Notes: generated by a model from the letters alone, not told the origin. 30,462 bases of DNA from Helicobacteraceae bacterium (GCA_027061425.1 JALSUN010000133.1:1-30462); one strand, 5' to 3'. Positions 7,302-14,089 are shown, counted from the first letter of the stretch. Program-made: numbers and translations.

Positions 7302-7958
7302 TTAAAGTGAAGTGTTACTGTTTTTAATGGCATAAAACCCGTTAGAAGAGGCTTTTGTGAGGAGTACCTCTTGACCTTGGTTAAAGGTCTCCTCTTCTGA
7401 CTGGGGTTGCACCATAAAGTAGTGAGTTTGACCATGTTGGTCCGTATATTTTGCTTCGGCAGGCGCATTTTTGGTAGCCGTACCGAGGGTGATGGTGGCG
7501 AGTGCACCGATAAAACTCTCTTGGGTTAGGGCACTGCTCTCATCTCTTGGCATGATCTTTTGGACAACATTGGTAAAACCACGTACAAAAGGCAGGGCAA
7601 TGACAAAGGCAGTGGGTACCGCAAGAAACTGTGGAAGCAGATGGGAACTCAGTGCCTCAACAAGGTATTGTAAGGTGTACCCTACAACACTAAAAGCGGC
7701 TAAAAAGCAGACCAATATAATGAGCACAGGTACTTTCCCGAAGTTTATCCAGCCCAAAAGTTTACTCAGAGTAGATTGGGGTGTGTCAGGTGTAGAGATA
7801 TCAAACTCATAGTCAGGCAACAAGGTCTCAAGCATCTCTGAGACACCCATACCAATGAGCATGGTTATCCCCTCTAAAACAGCGATCATTAACATCAGCA
7901 CTAAAGCCATAGTAAAGATGCTGTTTTGGTCTGCGCTTAAAAACGCCATCAGACTCAT
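7302..7958 (-). CDS. yqiJ: YqiJ-like inner-membrane protein with C-terminal OB/NfeD-type domain
   Basis: 218 residues. Hydrophobic segments lie at ~15-37, ~75-100 and ~108-128. A soluble C-terminal part (~145-215) contains GALATITLGTATKNAPAEAK and a short strand-rich region like the OB fold of YqiJ/NfeD-class proteins. NfeD-class partners commonly sit next to SPFH proteins and are thought to act with them in the membrane. It overlaps the upstream PspA-like gene by 4 bases (ATGA) and lies 12 bases before the flotillin gene, so the three are surely one operon. Its molecular role is unknown even in E. coli. Confidence 0.85.
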   Translation of the reverse strand: MSLMAFLSADQNSIFTMALVLMLMIAVLEGITMLIGMGVSEMLETLLPDYEFDISTPDTPQSTLSKLLGWINFGKVPVLIILVCFLAAFSVVGYTLQYLVEALSSHLLPQFLAVPTAFVIALPFVRGFTNVVQKIMPRDESSALTQESFIGALATITLGTATKNAPAEAKYTDQHGQTHYFMVQPQSEEETFNQGQEVLLTKASSNGFYAIKNSNTSL

Positions 7959-8584
7959 TTCTGGGCAGCTTTCATGGCACGTAGACGCTCTTCTATACGG
8001 TTTTTACGTGTAAGGGCTTCTAATTCAGCAAGTTTGGCTTCATCTGTGGCTGTTGATGGTGTGGCAGTAGTCCCCATAACGCGATTAAAGGCATCTTCAG
8101 CTTTAGAGACAGTCTCTGCATTTGCAGTGACAGGACTTTCAGCAGAGATCTTTTTAAAACGCTCCAGTTCTTCTTGCATTTCGCGCTTTTTAGCTTGAAG
8201 GGCTGCAATGAAACCTTCCATCTCTTTTTCATGTTTTTGTGCATCTTCCAGCGTCTGTTTCAAAATAGGTAGCTGCGCTTCAATGTCCATCTGCTTAGAG
8301 ATCGCGACTTCAGCAAGGTCTTCACGATCCTCGTCAAGTGCCACTGCAATCTGACCTTGAAGGAGTTGGTGCTTGTTCTCTTCATTTTTAAGACGCTCTT
8401 GCGTGATGTGTTGTTCAACAATCACTTTTCCAAGTTCAAGACGTACTTCAGTGATAGCCTGGTCTACTTCACGGATACTCTCTTGCATCACAATAATAGG
8501 AGAGATGTTCTCTGCAGCATCGATTACTGCATTGATACTTCCTGAGATGAGGCGACCCACTCTTCTTGTCATATTTTCACTCAT
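7955..8584 (-). CDS. PspA/IM30 family protein
   Basis: 209 residues, almost entirely helical and charged. The N-terminus has the PspA-family pattern RVGRLISGSINAVIDAAEN followed by SPIIVMQESIREVDQAI, then a coiled coil to ~150, a Thr/Ala linker (TTATPSTATDEAK) and a short basic C-terminal helix ending in AMKAAQK. PspA/Vipp1 proteins are ESCRT-III-like and bind stressed or curved inner membrane. It is the first gene of the operon with yqiJ and the flotillin yqiK, resembling the YjfJ type rather than the pspABC system (no pspB/pspC visible). This links membrane-repair and microdomain functions. Confidence 0.88.
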   Translation of the reverse strand: MSENMTRRVGRLISGSINAVIDAAENISPIIVMQESIREVDQAITEVRLELGKVIVEQHITQERLKNEENKHQLLQGQIAVALDEDREDLAEVAISKQMDIEAQLPILKQTLEDAQKHEKEMEGFIAALQAKKREMQEELERFKKISAESPVTANAETVSKAEDAFNRVMGTTATPSTATDEAKLAELEALTRKNRIEERLRAMKAAQK

Positions 8585-8733
8585 TGTGTGTCCTTATGTT
8601 TTTTATAGATAATAATATATCAAAAGTTAGTAATATAAGACTTAAATAGGTGGGCTACAGGTAAAAACTGTGAAAGTGTAGGTGTTAAAGTACCTTATAT
8701 CTCAGTTATATCGTGGTATTGTTATAAAAATGA

Positions 8734-8748
8734 CACCCTGCGAGGGTG
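8734..8748 (+). promoter_or_regulatory. Hairpin in the folE leader
   Basis: Perfect inverted repeat CACCCT/AGGGTG with a 3-base GCG loop, 27 bases before the preferred folE start (GTG 8775) and 6 bases after a -10-like TATAAA (8723-8728). It would form near the transcript's 5' end or act as a DNA operator. Confidence 0.3.
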
Positions 8749-8774
8749 ATTTAAAATTAATACTAGAGTATGTT

Positions 8775-9359
8775 GTGAAAAAAGAGAACCAAGAAGCATT
8801 TGAAGCTGCCGTAAAAACCATGATGAAAAGTGTGGGTGAAGACCCTGATAGAGAAGGTCTGCTAAAGACTCCCGAGCGTGTTTACAAAGCTTATGAGTTT
8901 ATGTACGGCGGTTATAAACAGAACCCGACAGAGATTTTACAGTCTGCCATCTTTACCAGCTCCAACGATGAGATGGTACTCATAAAAGATATAGAGCTTT
9001 ACTCTACCTGTGAGCACCACCTACTTCCTATTATCGGTCGTGCACACGTTGCTTACATTCCCAATGGCAAAGTAGTCGGTCTCTCTAAGATCCCAAGGGT
9101 CGTCGATATCTTTTCGCGTCGTATGCAGATACAGGAACAGTTAACTGAGCAAATTGCCGAAGCGATCATGGAGGCACTCGATCCTAAGGGTGTTGCTGTC
9201 GTTATTCAGGCACGACATATGTGTATGGAGATGCGAGGGGTTGAGAAGATCAACTCTACCACTACTTCGAGTGCATTACGCGGTCTCTTTAAAAAAGATG
9301 AAAAGACCAGAGCAGAGTTTTTCAACCTCATTAATGCACCTCAAGGCAACCGATATTAA
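8775..9359 (+). CDS. folE: GTP cyclohydrolase I
   Basis: 194 residues from the GTG at 8775. The enzyme converts GTP to 7,8-dihydroneopterin triphosphate, the first step of tetrahydrofolate (and some deazapurine) synthesis. Zinc ligands are Cys79 and His82 in STCEHHLLP and Cys150 in HMCMEMRGV; the substrate loop GEDPDREGLLKTPERV and the GLFKKDEKTRAEFF end are also diagnostic. A longer in-frame start exists at 8682, but its extra 31 residues (MLKYLISQLYRGIVIK...) do not look like FolE and cover a likely promoter and hairpin; related proteins begin near KENQEAFEAAV. The stop overlaps the convergent small gene by three bases. Confidence 0.95.
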   Translation: MKKENQEAFEAAVKTMMKSVGEDPDREGLLKTPERVYKAYEFMYGGYKQNPTEILQSAIFTSSNDEMVLIKDIELYSTCEHHLLPIIGRAHVAYIPNGKVVGLSKIPRVVDIFSRRMQIQEQLTEQIAEAIMEALDPKGVAVVIQARHMCMEMRGVEKINSTTTSSALRGLFKKDEKTRAEFFNLINAPQGNRY

Positions 9360-9649
9360 GCCTCTTTTTGTGCTTTTCGTTGTGCGGTATGTAGCTTACA
9401 TTGTTGCAAGGTGACTAAGAGATCATAGATATATCCAAAAGCATGTTGCATCTTCTGCTCATATTCTGTGATGTTTTTTATTTGTAGACCTTGAGCATCA
9501 TACCAATGACCATGACGTTTTCGTGGTTTGTCATTATAAAAAACACCACTGATCTCATGCCACACTCGGGCATCTTCTCTTCCTTGTAGGGTTAAGGTGT
9601 CAAAATATACATCAGAACCATTATGTTGGTTGGCATACTCTATTTTCAT
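9356..9649 (-). CDS. Small hypothetical protein
   Basis: 97 residues from the ATG at 9649, which has an AGGAT RBS 6 bases upstream. An alternative start at 9718 adds 23 residues but has no RBS. The protein is polar, rich in Tyr, His and Gln, with no signal peptide or membrane segment. The middle GVFYNDKPRKRHGHWYDAQG is strongly basic, and the C-terminus (TLQQCKLHTAQRKAQKEA) is a likely helix. I do not recognise a family. It is tail-to-tail with folE, sharing three bases of stop codons, so it is transcribed independently. Confidence 0.65.
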   Translation of the reverse strand: MKIEYANQHNGSDVYFDTLTLQGREDARVWHEISGVFYNDKPRKRHGHWYDAQGLQIKNITEYEQKMQHAFGYIYDLLVTLQQCKLHTAQRKAQKEA

Positions 9650-9784
9650 AATATATCCTATCTTATTCATAGTATTATAAACTAAACTTTCTGAAATATA
9701 CTTATTAGAGCTGCCCATAAATATTTATAATACTCTTATATGTAGCGTGTTATGCTCACTTAAATTGTTTACTTTAATATATTG

Positions 9785-9835
9785 AACCCTCCTGAACAAA
9801 AAAGATGTAAATATTTGATCTATTTAGAGGGTTTT
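9785..9835 (+). promoter_or_regulatory. Inverted repeat upstream of yceI
   Basis: AACCCTC (9785-9791) and GAGGGTT (9827-9833) can pair across a 35-base AT-rich loop and are followed by a T-rich stretch, 27 bases before the yceI start. It could be a leader structure or operator. Confidence 0.25.
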
Positions 9836-9859
9836 ATTATTACAATCATAAGGATATAG

Positions 9860-10462
9860 ATGAAAAAAATCGCACTCTCTCTCATTCTCGCATTTGGTTT
9901 GGCTCAAGCCAACTGTAGTTTTTCTCAACCCACAGCTGTTGATGTGACATGGAAAGCTTTTAAAACACCTCTTAAAAAAGGGGTGGGTGGACATTTTACA
10001 ACACTGAATTACGCCAGTAGTGTGAAAAATGCAAAGACACTTGACGCTCTGCTTGCTGGTTCAAGCGTTAACATCGAAGTCGCCAGTGTGGATTCTAAAA
10101 ACCCGGGCAGAGATGTCAAACTTCTAGAAAACTTTTTTAAGCAGATGGCAGGACCAGATATCAAAGCAAAAATTATCTCTCTGAAAAAAGACAAAGATGC
10201 ACGTAAAATGGGTGTGGTTACCATCGTGGTAACGATGAACGGTGTGACACGTGAAGTCCCTATGCGTTACAGTTATGCTGAGGGAACTTTAAGTGCACAA
10301 GGGGTCATTGATCTTGTTGACTTTCAAGCGACTAAAGCACTTAAGAGCATTAACAAGGCTTGTTATAAACTGCACCAAGGCAAAACATGGAGTGACGTCA
10401 ACATCGGCTTTACAATGAAGATCGCAGCATCTTGTCCACAACCGGTAAAGGGTCACAAGTAA
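9860..10462 (+). CDS. YceI family periplasmic protein
   Basis: 200 residues. A signal peptide spans residues 1-17 (MKKIALSLILAFGLAQA, cleaved before N18). The mature protein shows the lipocalin-like YceI pattern: VDVTWKAFKTPLKKGVGGHF near the start, a middle VNIEVASVDSKNPGRDVKLLENFF, and strands ending in VNIGFTMKIAA. YceI proteins bind isoprenoid-type lipids in a barrel and are often induced by stress or acid. Cysteines at 19, in KACYKL and in SCPQP could form disulfides. An AAGGAT RBS precedes the ATG. It is a single gene with its own leader; the ligand is unknown. Confidence 0.88.
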   Translation: MKKIALSLILAFGLAQANCSFSQPTAVDVTWKAFKTPLKKGVGGHFTTLNYASSVKNAKTLDALLAGSSVNIEVASVDSKNPGRDVKLLENFFKQMAGPDIKAKIISLKKDKDARKMGVVTIVVTMNGVTREVPMRYSYAEGTLSAQGVIDLVDFQATKALKSINKACYKLHQGKTWSDVNIGFTMKIAASCPQPVKGHK

Positions 10463-10487
10463 CTGATACTTTGGAGTAAGCCTCTTT

Positions 10488-10583
10488 CTAGGGGTTCTCT
10501 CCCCATCTTCTACTACTACGACGATACCACTCTAAAGTGCTTAAGATAAGTACTGCGGTAACAATCACACCTACTATAAACAT
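10488..10583 (-). CDS. Putative 31-residue single-pass membrane peptide
   Basis: Minus-strand ORF starting at ATG 10583 and ending TAG at 10488. It begins MFIVGVIVTAVLILSTLEWY, followed by a basic tail RRSSRRWGENP. It has a clean topology signal: a hydrophobic stretch of ~17 residues followed by an Arg-rich, inside-facing tail. An AAGGGA motif lies 5 bases before the ATG. It fills an otherwise empty 220-base gap between yceI and the DegT-like gene and lies downstream of the latter in the same direction. No family is recognised; size and shape recall small oxidase or transporter subunits, but that is only analogy. Confidence 0.45.
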   Translation of the reverse strand: MFIVGVIVTAVLILSTLEWYRRSSRRWGENP

Positions 10584-10683
10584 CTACATCCCTTATGCTA
10601 ATCCGACTATTTACTACATTGTATGAGGTTGGCACAACAGACTCAAAATATATGACTAATTGTAATGTTTTAGATGTAAAAGT

Positions 10684-11718
10684 TTAAAAACTACACCCTC
10701 TATATGCAAAAGTTTCCAACACTGATCTGACCGTTTCAATGACAAATTTTACATCTTCTTCAGACATGTTGGGATGTGCAGGAAGTAAAAACTGTGCTCT
10801 ATAAACCTCTTCGACACCAAAACGGGAAATCTTTTCATCTAAAAAGGCTGTTGTTTTATAGATGGGTTTGTTGCCAACTTCTATAGAGATACCTGCTTCT
10901 ATTAGGGCAAGATATATATCCTCTTTAGGACAGAAAAGAGCAGGTGTCAAGAAGATGGGAAAGTATGGTTGTGGCAGTAGGGCCTCTTGTGTAGGTAGGG
11001 TGATGAGTCTGATGTGTGAGAGGGCTTCGAAATAGAGCTGATGTATATTTTGCATCTGTAGATGGTTGTTTTCAAGTTCTAAAAAAGCTTGATAGGCATG
11101 CTTAGCGATAAGTGGTGAGAGCCTTTTGTTAGGTTGATGAGAGATAAGGTCATAGTTCCAAAGTTTTCGTTGTTTAAAGCCACCTTGAGCCTTTTTACGA
11201 AGATGTTGTGCTTGAATGGCACTGTCTGTCGCTATAAAAGCCCCTTGTGCTTCTGCAGCAGACAAAAGTTCCTCAAGCGAAAAAATGGTAAATGTTGCAC
11301 CACTTTTTTGAGGCAGATGCAAGGTGTGAGAAGCATCTTCTATAAAAAGAAGCTGGTGCTTTTTTGTAAAGTCTTGAATACTTTGAGTATCTGAATAAAT
11401 TCCTTGATGGTGTGAGAGGATAAAGGTCTCTGTCTCTTCTGTTAGTATTTTCTCTACAAATCGTGTTTCTAAGGTACCGTCAAGTTTAAGATCAAGATAC
11501 TGAGGTTTGAGTTTTTGGGTGTAAATGGCTTCGTGGAGAGCTATAGGTGCCAAAGGAGAACAGAAAATTGCTGAGTATTTTGCTATATCTTCTAAAATCA
11601 AGGTGTAAGCATCCTGTAAATTGGCCAGAAGAATAACTTCTTGATATCCCAGATGTGTAGCCAATGCCTGCTCCAATAGGGTGATAGATGATAGTGTCTT
11701 GTATTGAGATGTTTGCAT
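10684..11718 (-). CDS. DegT/DnrJ/EryC1-fold protein lacking the PLP lysine
   Basis: 344 residues. The fold resembles sugar aminotransferases of the DegT/DnrJ/EryC1 family. LFIEDASHTL (Asp128, the residue that in the family contacts the PLP ring nitrogen) is followed by FTIFSLEELLSAAEAQGAFI at ~143-162, where active members read FSFxxxK...GEGG. In that alignment the lysine position is Leu152 and the GEGG becomes AQGA. Later come WNYDLISHQPNKRLSPLIAKHAYQAFLELE, like the family's YDI..NYRM segment, and a small C-terminal domain. Without the lysine it cannot form the usual internal aldimine, so it is either a dehydratase-like or regulatory relative, or inactive. Neighbours give no sugar-pathway context. 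Confidence 0.72.
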   Translation of the reverse strand: MQTSQYKTLSSITLLEQALATHLGYQEVILLANLQDAYTLILEDIAKYSAIFCSPLAPIALHEAIYTQKLKPQYLDLKLDGTLETRFVEKILTEETETFILSHHQGIYSDTQSIQDFTKKHQLLFIEDASHTLHLPQKSGATFTIFSLEELLSAAEAQGAFIATDSAIQAQHLRKKAQGGFKQRKLWNYDLISHQPNKRLSPLIAKHAYQAFLELENNHLQMQNIHQLYFEALSHIRLITLPTQEALLPQPYFPIFLTPALFCPKEDIYLALIEAGISIEVGNKPIYKTTAFLDEKISRFGVEEVYRAQFLLPAHPNMSEEDVKFVIETVRSVLETFAYRGCSF

Positions 11719-11788
11719 GAGGCCTCTTAATGATTATAAATGTACATATCTTTAGTATTGTATCTTGAAATTGGAATGACTTTGAAAC

Positions 11789-11810
11789 GCTTGAACGTTA
11801 TAGTATTGTC
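11789..11810 (+). promoter_or_regulatory. Lipoprotein promoter motif, copy 1
   Basis: TTGAAACGCTT, four bases, then GTTATAGT upstream of the lipoprotein at 11844. The identical 11-mer with the same 4-base gap and GTTATACT recurs upstream of 12688. TATAGT is a plausible -10; the 11-mer lies too close to be a normal -35, so it may be a regulator site. Confidence 0.5.
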
Positions 11811-11843
11811 ATCAAGAGGTTTAACCTCAAAAAAGGATAAAAA

Positions 11844-12527
11844 ATGAAAATATTATCAGTGATAACATCAGGACTTTTAGTAAGCTCGCTTGTGGTTCTA
11901 GCAGGGTGTTCAGCAGACCCGGAGGCCGTTCAAGAAGATATCTTAAGTGAATTGAGTACGTATACAATCTCTTTGGTCAATGATCTTGCAACTGAGACAG
12001 AATTTAAAGGTGTATCAAAAGATACAGTTTATCAAAAAGTAGCCAGTAAAAAAGCTGACTCATTTGTTTTTAGTGGCAGTATGGTTGTCTCTTATGACGG
12101 TAGTAACAGCGAGACCTTCACTAAAGGAAAAAGTTATACATATGTAGCTACAAACTGTAATGGCAATGGGAAGCTAACAGATAGTGAAGATGATAACAAC
12201 ATACATATTGTAAACCTGTCTGGTGCAGAGCTTGGTGCAGGTGATGTCCAGATTAAAGAGCATAACACTTCGAGTCCTGTTTTAGGTACACAGTATGTCA
12301 ACTGTGCGATTTCTAGTACGGATGCATTTAAAAACATTGTACTTTCGTATGACTCAATGATCTCTATTGATTCTGGTGCACACTTTAAAGCTGTACAAGA
12401 AATTGATCCTACATTTTTACCTTTAGGCGATAAGATGAAGTACAGTTTAGTTGCATATGATGATGGTAATCTCTCTCTTTTATATTTTGTGAAAGTAGAG
12501 TCAGGTGATCTTCAGCAAACGCCATAA
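11844..12527 (+). CDS. Putative lipoprotein (paralogue of the downstream gene)
   Basis: 227 residues. A type II signal peptide ends in the lipobox VLAGC (Cys22), so the protein is lipid-anchored. The mature part is acidic, likely beta-rich and Ser/Thr/Asn-rich, with KGKSYTYVATNCNGNGK at ~94-110. The next gene has the matching segment SSYLYVASDKCN at the same place, the same lipobox position and the same promoter motif, so the two are probably an old tandem duplication. Four Cys besides the lipid one may be absent or few (Cys105 and a later NCAIS), allowing one disulfide. No domain is recognised. An AAGGAT RBS lies before the ATG. Confidence 0.72.
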   Translation: MKILSVITSGLLVSSLVVLAGCSADPEAVQEDILSELSTYTISLVNDLATETEFKGVSKDTVYQKVASKKADSFVFSGSMVVSYDGSNSETFTKGKSYTYVATNCNGNGKLTDSEDDNNIHIVNLSGAELGAGDVQIKEHNTSSPVLGTQYVNCAISSTDAFKNIVLSYDSMISIDSGAHFKAVQEIDPTFLPLGDKMKYSLVAYDDGNLSLLYFVKVESGDLQQTP

Positions 12528-12610
12528 GCAGTTAGTAGCAAGTATTAAGGTGACATTTTTTTTAAATGTTATAGAATTAAAAACGAATAGCAAGTAGAAA
12601 GATTTATCAA

Positions 12611-12632
12611 AATGGAACGTTTTTGAAACGCT
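12611..12632 (+). promoter_or_regulatory. Lipoprotein promoter motif, copy 2
   Basis: TTGAAACGCTT-ATCT-GTTATACT, the second copy of the arrangement seen before 11844. The leaders after both copies also share TCAAGAGG and AAAAAAGGATA around a short hairpin, so the duplication includes the untranslated region. Confidence 0.5.
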
Positions 12633-12687
12633 TATCTGTTATACTTGTCTTAGAAACAGGTCAAGAGGCCTGAAAAAAGGATATACA

Positions 12688-13392
12688 ATGAAATTACGTA
12701 CAATTGCTTTAGCTGGTTTGTTAGGTGCAGGTCTTTTGATGACTGCTGGGTGTAATGAGACTGATGTTGTAAAAGCAGCGGGAGATGCTGCAAAATTTAA
12801 TGTAGTAAACGTTGTCAATGGTTACAATGATACTATTATCGCTCATGCTGATGATGACAAAGAGACACTGAAAGTTGGCAAACAACATGCGTTTGCTCTT
12901 AAAGGTAAGTCTGAGAATGCTGTCTATTACGAAGTGGGTAATAACCAATCAAAAGAGACAAAATTCAAATATGGTAGTTCTTATCTTTATGTTGCTTCAG
13001 ACAAATGTAATTTAGATGATGGCTTTGGTTCTATTAAAGATGAGACTACAGGTAAAGGTGAAGTAAGAGTTATTAACGCTACTAATGATCAATACACTGT
13101 AAATGCAACAAACTCTGTAATAGTAATCGTAGATGGCAAAGAACATAAACTTAGTATTCCTGTAGGCACGTCTATAAATGGTTGTGATATGGAAGCAAGT
13201 GCAACTAAAATTGCTGAACTAGGCATTAAAAAAGGTTCTATGGTAAGTGTTAAAATTGGTGATGCCAATGCAACTGCACCGTATAAAGTTAAAAACGATA
13301 TTCCAACTACTGTAGATGTTGATGTAGTCTACTTGGGTGGTACAATGGCTGTAGCAGTTCCTCTTCCTGGCTTTGACGACCTTGCAAAGTAA
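12688..13392 (+). CDS. Putative lipoprotein (second paralogue; DUF4397-like architecture)
   Basis: 234 residues. The signal peptide ends MTAGC (Cys22). The mature part looks like two Ig-like beta units: KFNVVNVVNGYNDTIIAHAD at ~36-55 and GEVRVINATNDQYTVNATN near the middle. Each opens with a 'VRVINA'-type strand and is followed by a turn-rich region, reminiscent of DUF4397 (family resemblance from memory, not verified). It shares the SSYLYVASDKCN segment with the upstream lipoprotein at 11844. It ends in a Pro-rich PLPGFDDLAK. A GGATAT RBS precedes the ATG. A hairpin terminator overlapping the SRP RNA promoter follows. Confidence 0.72.
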   Translation: MKLRTIALAGLLGAGLLMTAGCNETDVVKAAGDAAKFNVVNVVNGYNDTIIAHADDDKETLKVGKQHAFALKGKSENAVYYEVGNNQSKETKFKYGSSYLYVASDKCNLDDGFGSIKDETTGKGEVRVINATNDQYTVNATNSVIVIVDGKEHKLSIPVGTSINGCDMEASATKIAELGIKKGSMVSVKIGDANATAPYKVKNDIPTTVDVDVVYLGGTMAVAVPLPGFDDLAK

Positions 13393-13400
13393 GAATTTTT

Positions 13401-13429
13401 AAAGAGAGTTGATTTATCAACTTCTCTTT
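13401..13429 (+). terminator. Terminator hairpin after the lipoprotein gene
   Basis: AAAGAGAGTTGA pairs with TCAAC-T-TCTCTTT (12 bp, one bulged T) around a TTTA loop, 8 bases after the stop. It lacks a long U-tract. The -35 of the SRP RNA promoter lies inside the stem. Confidence 0.5.
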
Positions 13430-13437
13430 GCTATAAT
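13409..13437 (+). promoter_or_regulatory. Promoter of the SRP RNA gene
   Basis: TTGATT (13409-13414), 17-base spacer, perfect TATAAT (13432-13437). This is the best sigma70 promoter in the window, as expected for an abundant stable RNA. Predicted start is about 13444. Confidence 0.7.
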
Positions 13438-13485
13438 GTCGTTCTACTTTTAAAGCGCTCAGCACTGTTAGCAGTTTTGAACGCT

Positions 13486-13585
13486 TCCCTTTAGACCTGT
13501 GCAATAGCATTTGGGGACAATGGGTCAGGATGGGAACATAGCAGCCCACCCTCACTTGTTATGTGCCGCAGGTATCTGGAGGGGA
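13486..13585 (+). ncRNA. ffs: Signal recognition particle RNA (4.5S type)
   Basis: The universally conserved helix 8 is visible: GGGTCAGG, a stem ATG/CAT around the GGAA tetraloop (13533-13536), then AGCAGCCC. Flanking arms pair as TCCCTTTAGACCTG (13486-13499) with CAGGTATCTGGAGGGG, forming helix 5, closing a ~100-nt hairpin of the small bacterial type without an Alu domain. It binds Ffh and FtsY to target membrane proteins co-translationally. A strong promoter lies upstream. Between promoter and core lies an extra hairpin (AAGCG/CGCTT, 13453-13486) that may be leader sequence removed by processing. Exact ends are uncertain by several bases. Confidence 0.88.
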
Positions 13586-14010
13586 GTACTTTTCCCACCA
13601 CTTTTTCACTCTAGTCTTCGTTGTTACGCTCGTCATGTACAAAAGTACACTTCCTCACTACACGCCTTGATAGAGTAAAAAATTGATGTGAAAAGCAAGC
13701 TTCTTCAAACTTAAAATCCAAAAAACTATTATTGACTACGCAACCAACCTGCGGGCCGGCCATTATGGTACTGCGTACAATTGCTATGCTATCTCATAAT
13801 ACTTTATCCAAATGAATGGAACTATGGTTCCATTCATTAGGCATATCGTCGGCTAAAAAAACCAAGCAGTTGGCTTTTCCTTAACGCTTATTATCATTTC
13901 CTTATAGAACATTTATACATGATGCTACTTATCGTAGCACTCTTTTACTCCAATATTTCTTGTTTATAATCTGTATATCAACAATTCTAATATTAGCGTT
14001 ATTATAGTTA
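13586..14010. other. Hairpin-rich non-coding region after the SRP RNA
   Basis: No credible gene is seen. Structures: TGTAC-AAAA-GTACA (13636-13649); ACGCA/TGCGT around a GGCCGGCC palindrome (13738-13776); a perfect 12-bp stem AATGAATGGAAC with TATG loop (13811-13838); the second copy of the CCAAGCAGTTGG hairpin (13855-13878); and TGCTAC/GTAGCA (13923-13939). It resembles the 302-1073 region in density of hairpins and in sharing one of them. Confidence 0.5.
13855..13878. repeat. Dispersed hairpin repeat, copy 2
   Basis: A-rich arm, CCAA, GCAG loop, TTGGCTTTT, then C-CTTAACGCTT. It matches copy 1 (797-818), including the flank CTT-ACGCTT and an upstream GCATATC and CGGCT/GAAGCT. One stem pair is lost here (A opposite C). 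Confidence 0.5.
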
Positions 14011-14054
14011 TGTAATCGAGGTTACAGACAGGGTGGCCATTTGTGGGCTATACT
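14011..14054 (+). promoter_or_regulatory. Promoter and operator-like dyad of the HvfA-like gene
   Basis: A perfect dyad TGTAA-TCGAGG-TTACA (14011-14026) lies 22 bases upstream of a -10-like TATACT (14049-14054), where a regulator could contact RNA polymerase. The transcript would start about 30 bases before the ATG. Confidence 0.4.
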
Positions 14055-14089
14055 GCTTCTATAACTCGAAAAAACCTAAAGGATAGAAA

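Noticed and set aside
8772..8780. A frameshift or split folE
   Set aside because: The reading frame from 8775 to the stop is intact and has all zinc ligands; only the start is ambiguous.
13307..13555. 82-codon minus-strand ORF over the end of a lipoprotein gene and the SRP RNA
   Set aside because: It runs through the conserved SRP RNA core and a real gene on the other strand, so it is a shadow.
13616..13670. Possible peptide-coding sequence opposite the TGTACAAAAGTACA hairpin
   Set aside because: All frames contain stops nearby; it is more likely an intergenic repeat or SRP RNA flank.
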